Source: Kiritimatiellia bacterium (GTDB lineage Bacteria > Verrucomicrobiota > Kiritimatiellia > RFP12 > UBA1067). From it: DNA of 38,427 nucleotides. Shown piece after piece: positions 34,066 through 38,427 of the stretch. A program made the translations under genes and the position numbers. The notes under the pieces are model-generated. The model searched no databases. It saw nothing but the letters and a program-made list of their open reading frames with translations, and was not told where the DNA came from. Location of the stretch: the NCBI GenBank assembly GCA_027858965.1, contig JAQIBS010000179.1, positions 1-38,427 on the forward strand. The letters run 5' to 3'. Position 1 is the stretch's first letter; each line of letters opens with the position of its first letter.

Positions 34066-35382
34066 ATGATAAGTAAAAAGCAGGGGGCGGTTGGGTCTTT
34101 TAATCGCCGTCAATTTCTAAAAAGTGCCACCGCAGCGGTTGCGCTTCCCACATTTATTCCGGCAGCGGCTTTGGGTCGTGATGGAAATGTGGCTCCAAGT
34201 GAGCGGATTGTCATGGCTGGTATCGGACTGGGAAATCGCGGAACCGGAGATTTGCGCAGTTGGATTCTACCGGATAAGCAGGCGCAGTTTGTCGCCTTCT
34301 GTGATGTCCGTCGTGAGCGGCGTGAGGCCATCAAGGCAATGACCGACAAAAATTACGGCAATAAGGATTGTAAAACCTATATTGATATGATGGATGTGCT
34401 CGACCGTCCGGATATTGATGCCATTATTACAGCCACCAGCGATCGTCTGCATGCCACCGTTTCCATCAGGGCAATGCGTGCCGGTAAAGATGTCTACACC
34501 GAGAAACCCTCTTCCATGTTCATTGCTGAGGGACAGGCGGTTGTCAAAACTGCCAAACAGTACGGTCGCGTCTACCAGTCAGGCATGCAGCGTCTGAGCG
34601 AAGCCAATTTTATTGTCTGTAATGAATTGCTGCGTCTGGGCCGTCTTGGCGAGGTTAAAACCGTTTACGCCCATCTGGCACCATGGGGCAATGTTAATAT
34701 GAACCGCGAGTGGATGCCGGAGCAAAAGCTGCCTGATCCGAAAGAGATCGATTGGGACCGCTGGCTGGGGCCCTGCCCATGGCGTCCTTTTAACATCGGT
34801 TATACCCGTGGTGGTTGGCATCATCAGCATGATTTCTACACCAGTGTCATCGGTGAGTGGGGTTCACATACTTTTGCGCAGTGCCATGATGCACTGGGAA
34901 TGCTGGACAGCTCTCCAATTCACTACCCCTACGTTGCAAACCCGACTGCTGATGGTATGGAGATGCCTTTTGCAAACGGTGTGACCATGATTCAGAAACA
35001 GGAGGGCTGGCGCGGCACCTGTGGTGTGCGTTATGTCGGTAGCGAGGGCTGGTGTGCCTGTGCGGACGGCTATGCGCGTCCAGAGGTTTCCAACCCTGCT
35101 ATGCTCGCTGATTACAAGAAGATCCTGCAGGATTATGTCTCCCGTACAGGACATCTGGTCGGCACCATGAAGGATTTCTTTAAATGCATTAAGAACCGCA
35201 CGGTTACGGTGGCAAATCCTAACCTTATGCATCGTTCAATGAGCACAGTGCATTGTGCAAACATCGCACAGTGGCTGAAACGCGATCTTACCTGGGACCC
35301 TGTCAAAGAGGAGTTCATCAATGATGAACAGGCTAATCGCTTCCGCTCCCGTGCTGCCCGTGAAGGATGGCAGATCTGTTAA
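34066..35382 (+). CDS. Tat-exported Gfo/Idh/MocA-family oxidoreductase
   Basis: The 438-residue protein begins with a twin-arginine signal (NRRQFLKSATAAVALPTFIPAAALG), so it would be exported folded with its NAD(P) cofactor. The Rossmann fingerprint IVMAGIGLGNRGTGD is near residue 48, the EKP motif is TEKPSS with K147, and the C-terminal alpha/beta domain holds WHHQHDFYTSVIGEWGSH, the probable substrate side. GGGGGAC precedes the ATG by a few bases. Exported members of this family oxidise the C3 hydroxyl of glycosides in the recently described 3-keto route, and the next gene encodes a DUF1080 protein from that route. The two are likely partners. The exact glycoside is unknown. The stop codon lies in a 9-nt tandem array. 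Confidence 0.88.
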   Translation: MISKKQGAVGSFNRRQFLKSATAAVALPTFIPAAALGRDGNVAPSERIVMAGIGLGNRGTGDLRSWILPDKQAQFVAFCDVRRERREAIKAMTDKNYGNKDCKTYIDMMDVLDRPDIDAIITATSDRLHATVSIRAMRAGKDVYTEKPSSMFIAEGQAVVKTAKQYGRVYQSGMQRLSEANFIVCNELLRLGRLGEVKTVYAHLAPWGNVNMNREWMPEQKLPDPKEIDWDRWLGPCPWRPFNIGYTRGGWHHQHDFYTSVIGEWGSHTFAQCHDALGMLDSSPIHYPYVANPTADGMEMPFANGVTMIQKQEGWRGTCGVRYVGSEGWCACADGYARPEVSNPAMLADYKKILQDYVSRTGHLVGTMKDFFKCIKNRTVTVANPNLMHRSMSTVHCANIAQWLKRDLTWDPVKEEFINDEQANRFRSRAAREGWQIC

Positions 35383-35420
35383 AGGGGTTAAAGGGGTTTA
35401 AGGGTTTAAGGTTGAACGGG
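35378..35420. repeat. G-rich 9-nt tandem array over a stop codon
   Basis: Units GTTAAAGGG, GTTAAAGGG, GTTTAAGGG, TTTAAGG and TTGAACGGG run from 35378 and include the TAA stop of the oxidoreductase. Four G-runs of three or more could form a G-quadruplex. Confidence 0.65.
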
Positions 35421-35445
35421 TTGGATTGTTGCGATTAACTTATTT

Positions 35446-35473
35446 CTGAAACCTGAAACCTGAAACCTGAAAT
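35446..35473. repeat. 7-nt CTGAAAC tandem array
   Basis: CTGAAAC occurs three times, then CTGAAAT, just before the conserved leader hairpin of the next gene. Confidence 0.7.
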
Positions 35474-35522
35474 TGAACACTGGAATGCGGGCAATACCCG
35501 CAAAGGAACAAGGAAATTTAAG
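35474..35522 (+). promoter_or_regulatory. Conserved leader hairpin with Shine-Dalgarno (copy 2)
   Basis: TGCGGG (35486-35491) pairs with CCCGCA (35497-35502) around CAATA, preceded by ACTGGA and followed by AAGGAACAAGGAAATT and the ATG. It closely matches the leader of the regulator at 16054. Confidence 0.65.
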
Positions 35523-38135
35523 ATGAAAAAAATTGTATTATTAATAACAGCATTTACGGCGTTCTTTGCCGTAGCTGAGCTGGATAAGAGTATCCTGCAG
35601 AATGAAGGAAAACTGCTTGAAGTTTTGAACAAGGCGGATAGCTCTGATAATGATAAGGTTACAGCCTGTCAGAATCTCGGCTGGTATGGCTCAAAGAAAA
35701 GCATTGCTTCTCTGAGTGCGCTTTTAAATGACAAAAAACCGCATATGCGACATGCAGCGCGTTATGGACTGGAGATGATTTCTGATCCTGCGGTTGAGGA
35801 TGTATTCTGTAAAGCAGCTGGAACGCTAAGTGGTCCGGCGCTGGTCGGGGTGCTGCAGTCGATGGGAAATCGAGGTAATGCCAAGTCGGTTGCAATTTTG
35901 AAAGGCCGCATGAATGATGGCGATAAAAGTGTTGCCGCTGCGGCATTGCAGGCTCTTGGCAAGTTGGCGACCCCTGAGGCGATAGCCGCTTTGAAGGGTG
36001 CCCTGGGAAAGTGTCCACGTGTGACCGAAGCCTATTTTGTTGCTGCCAGTCGGATTGCTGCGGCTAATCCGGCTAAGGCTGCTGCCTGCTATGCGGATAT
36101 CCGCGGTACAAAGGATAATGTAACTGCAACCCAGCGACTGGCCGCCCTGCGTGGTGAGATTGTTACTTCTGGAGATGCCGGCCTGAAACTTTGGGCAGAT
36201 GCTATTGCAAGCAGCGATAAAGATACTGTGAATGTTGCTTTGCGTGCAGTACTTGATGTTCCGAAGGGAGAGAAAGCTTCAGTTGCATTTGGTGCAGCTC
36301 TGGCAAAGGTGCCTGCTGCGCAGGCTCGCTTGGCTCCGGTTTTAGGACAGCGGGGTGACAAAGCCGCATCTCCTGCGCTGGTTGCTCTGGCCAATGGTAA
36401 GGGTGCCAAGGATATGGCAGCACGTCTGGCTGCTGCTGCCGCACTTACGGCACTCAATGATCCCACCGGTATTGCCCCTCTCATGGCTCTGGCCAAGGAT
36501 GCGGATAAATCTGTTGCCGATGCTGCAAAGAATGAACTGATGGGATTTGCCGGAAAAGCCGCTGATGATGCGGTGCTGGCAATGATGGCTGATGCCGCCC
36601 CCGCCACACGTCTGGCTGGTATTGATATGGCGATGCGCCGTCGCATGTCCGCTGCGGTTCCTTCCATGGGAAAACTTACAAAGGACTCCGATGCGAAGGT
36701 TGTTGCTGATGCGGTCAAGGGGCTGGGTTCTCTGGGAACAGATAAAGAGATTCCTGCGTTGCTGACAGTTCTTAAGAAGAAACCGGATGAAGCATCTGTT
36801 CGTGCTCTCTCATCTCTCTGCACACGTTATGCTCGTCCTCGCGCTGGCAAGACCGTTATCAAGAGTGCAATTTACGGTAGCTTTAAGGATAACCTGGTTA
36901 AAGATGTTACTGAAAATGTACAGAAGCTTGTAGATGTCGGTTCTATTACCATTCAGGCCTCCGGTCGTCTCTGTAAGTGGGATGGATTCAGTGAGGACCC
37001 GGCTCCGGGCAAACCCAAGGTGCTGCGCATGGTTTATACCTTTGACGGGGTGGAAAAGAGTGTTCAGGTCCGTGAAAATAAATCTGTTCATCTGAGCGGT
37101 GAGGTTCTGCTGCCAGCTGCTATGAATCCGATCAAAGCGGCCTATGATGCTGCTAAGGGTGCTGAAAAGCTGGCTCTCTTCAAGGTGTTGACATCTCTCT
37201 CTAATGAACAGGGTCTTGGAATTGCCCGTGCTGCTGCGAAGCAGACAGCGGATGCTGCTTTACAAGAGGCCGCTATCCGTGCGTTGGCAGGTTGGAAGAC
37301 TCCTGAAGCGCTGGAGGATGCCGCCGGATTTGCTAAGAGTGCATCAACTGATCGCCTGAAGATTCTTGCTCTGCGCGGCTTCGTGCGTCAGTTAGAGATG
37401 AGCTTCACTATCCCTCTGGAGCAACAGGTTGTACGCTTGAAAGAAGCGCAGGCCTGGGCTGTTCGGGATGAGGATAAGGCACTCCTGGCATCATCAATCA
37501 AAGTTACTGATAAACTCTCTGCCGAGCAGGGATTCAAGCCGATGTTTAATGGAAAGAATCTGAAGGAGTGGACCGGTGGCGACGGTTGGTGGTCGGTTAA
37601 AAACGGTATCCTGCAGGGACAGAGCTTTAAGGATAAACCTTGTAAGCAGACCTGTCACCTAATATGGAAGGGTGGCCAGCCCGGCGATTTTGAGATGCGT
37701 TGTGAGTTCCGTTTGAGCCCGGAGGCTAATTCCGGTGTGCAGATTCGCTCCAAGAATCAGGTCCATGGCGACAGCGGTTATCAGGCTGATATGAATGGTG
37801 GCGGCAACTACGTCGGATTCCTCTATCATCCGGCACAGCATTTGGTGGGACAGCGCGGAGCCAAGGTTGTTATTGATGCCAAGGGTGCTAAGAAAACAGA
37901 TGTTTTCGCCGACAGCAATGAACTACAGAAGAAGGTTTTTCAGGGCGATGATTGGAACAGCTACCGGATTGTCTGCAAAGGCCCCTCAATTAAACTGTAT
38001 GTCAATGGCATGTTGACCTCTGATTTTGAGGATCATCGTCCGGATACACCGCGCAAGGGTTTCATCACCCTGCAGCTGCATAAGGGACCACCGATGAAAA
38101 TTCAGTTCCGCAATCTGCGCATCAAGATGCTGTGA
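35523..38135 (+). CDS. Secreted HEAT-repeat protein with C-terminal DUF1080 (3-keto-glycoside lyase/hydratase) domain
   Basis: The 870-residue protein has a signal peptide (KKIVLLITAFTAFFAVA). Alanine-rich helical HEAT-like repeats span about 30-425 (for example PHMRHAARYGLEMI and KSVAAAALQALGKLATPEAIAAL). A beta-rich insert follows at about 430-535 (DPAPGKPKVLRMVYTFDG). More helical repeats run to about 660, and DUF1080 occupies 670-870 (FNGKNLKEWTGGDGWWSVKNG, then NSGVQIRSKN). DUF1080 members act on 3-keto-glycosides by 1,2-lyase and hydratase chemistry. With the Tat-exported oxidoreductase just upstream it would complete oxidative sugar cleavage in the periplasm. The long HEAT arm is probably a docking surface. 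The leader hairpin suggests its own regulation. Function of this exact architecture is inferred. Confidence 0.85.
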   Translation: MKKIVLLITAFTAFFAVAELDKSILQNEGKLLEVLNKADSSDNDKVTACQNLGWYGSKKSIASLSALLNDKKPHMRHAARYGLEMISDPAVEDVFCKAAGTLSGPALVGVLQSMGNRGNAKSVAILKGRMNDGDKSVAAAALQALGKLATPEAIAALKGALGKCPRVTEAYFVAASRIAAANPAKAAACYADIRGTKDNVTATQRLAALRGEIVTSGDAGLKLWADAIASSDKDTVNVALRAVLDVPKGEKASVAFGAALAKVPAAQARLAPVLGQRGDKAASPALVALANGKGAKDMAARLAAAAALTALNDPTGIAPLMALAKDADKSVADAAKNELMGFAGKAADDAVLAMMADAAPATRLAGIDMAMRRRMSAAVPSMGKLTKDSDAKVVADAVKGLGSLGTDKEIPALLTVLKKKPDEASVRALSSLCTRYARPRAGKTVIKSAIYGSFKDNLVKDVTENVQKLVDVGSITIQASGRLCKWDGFSEDPAPGKPKVLRMVYTFDGVEKSVQVRENKSVHLSGEVLLPAAMNPIKAAYDAAKGAEKLALFKVLTSLSNEQGLGIARAAAKQTADAALQEAAIRALAGWKTPEALEDAAGFAKSASTDRLKILALRGFVRQLEMSFTIPLEQQVVRLKEAQAWAVRDEDKALLASSIKVTDKLSAEQGFKPMFNGKNLKEWTGGDGWWSVKNGILQGQSFKDKPCKQTCHLIWKGGQPGDFEMRCEFRLSPEANSGVQIRSKNQVHGDSGYQADMNGGGNYVGFLYHPAQHLVGQRGAKVVIDAKGAKKTDVFADSNELQKKVFQGDDWNSYRIVCKGPSIKLYVNGMLTSDFEDHRPDTPRKGFITLQLHKGPPMKIQFRNLRIKML

Positions 38136-38137
38136 CA

Positions 38138-38184
38138 GTTCGTTAGTTCGTTAGTTCATTAGTTAATTAGTGCATTAGTTGATT
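38138..38184. repeat. 8-nt tandem array after a stop codon
   Basis: Six degenerate units begin two bases after the TGA: GTTCGTTA, GTTCGTTA, GTTCATTA, GTTAATTA, GTGCATTA and a partial GTTGATT. Confidence 0.75.
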
Positions 38185-38188
38185 GGAG

Positions 38189-38216
38189 AGGCCGTCGCAA
38201 TTGCGGCGGCCTTTTT
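38189..38216 (+). terminator. Rho-independent terminator
   Basis: AGGCCGTCGC (38189-38198) pairs with GCGGCGGCCT (38203-38212) with one G-T wobble and an AATT loop, followed directly by TTTTT. This is the clearest intrinsic terminator in the window and would end the gene at 35523. Confidence 0.88.
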
Positions 38217-38427
38217 GCTGTGAATCACGCCCGGTTGTCCGATTGAAAACCGGACCTACTTTGTCGGCATAAGTGTAGCAGTAGTATTCTGTGCTCTACA
38301 AAGTTTTCAATATCCAATATCCAACACGGAATTCCCAATATCCAAGGCAATAGCCGCTTCGTGCCAGCCTCTATCCGGTGGTAGTGATCAAACTCTTCTT
38401 CTATGCAACGCGAAGCGTTGTTGACTA
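38217..38427. repeat. Non-coding tail with short repeats
   Basis: No gene is visible. The stretch contains a CCAATATCC-type array (38312-38344) and a CAACGC-GAA-GCGTTG hairpin near 38405-38419. Confidence 0.5.

Noticed and set aside
36089..36823. A 244-codon alanine/serine-rich minus-strand frame
   Set aside because: It is antisense to the alanine-rich HEAT repeats and its composition mirrors them; no start signal.

Overview
The window looks like a free-living, polysaccharide-degrading bacterium of the PVC superphylum, most likely Kiritimatiellota or Lentisphaerota. This is inferred from gene content: a ceramidase-like protein beside sugar-catabolism genes, a XylR-type LacI/AraC hybrid regulator, very large secreted autotransporter-type beta-strand repeat proteins, a Tat-exported Gfo/Idh/MocA oxidoreductase next to a DUF1080 protein, and no SusC/SusD pair. 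Its intergenic DNA is full of short tandem arrays and REP-like hairpins. No rRNA, tRNA, CRISPR or phage genes were seen.

Layout. (1) 129-5606 is a tight four-gene plus-strand operon: ceramidase-like hydrolase, L-fucose-isomerase-like protein, sugar-porter MFS permease and FGGY sugar kinase, i.e. import, isomerisation and phosphorylation of a monosaccharide. (2) 5771-12631 holds two paralogous GH28-like beta-helix proteins flanking a 1355-residue secreted beta-strand repeat protein. (3) 12626-14439 is a decay zone: a glycoside-hydrolase N-terminal remnant, five REP-like hairpins, a MATE transporter pseudogene with two internal deletions, and an apparently truncated helicase N-terminus. (4) 14472-15952 is a HipBST-type three-gene toxin-antitoxin module whose promoter carries three similar operators centred exactly 41 bp apart. 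(5) 16054-33430 is a mannan-type locus: XylR-like regulator, secreted GH2 beta-mannosidase-like enzyme, a 3030-residue repeat protein with a LamG domain, and a secreted GH26-GH5 double mannanase. (6) 34066-38135 is a Tat-dependent oxidoreductase and a HEAT-repeat/DUF1080 protein, resembling the 3-keto-glycoside route of sugar cleavage.

Working together (inference): the secreted GH26, GH5, GH2 and GH28-like enzymes with the surface repeat proteins would capture and cut plant- or algal-type polysaccharide, and the first operon would import and catabolise a released sugar. A tandem TGCGCAA-type motif, with repeats 22-23 bp apart, lies upstream of three separate transcription units (5771, 17745, 20626). 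It is the best candidate operator for the XylR-like protein at 16054 and would tie regions 2 and 5 into one regulon. Three secreted proteins end in the same short C-terminal strand, x-G-T-[VI]-I-[LFI]-[LV]-[RN], a candidate sorting or anchoring signal. Two unrelated genes (16054 and 35523) share a conserved hairpin-plus-Shine-Dalgarno leader.
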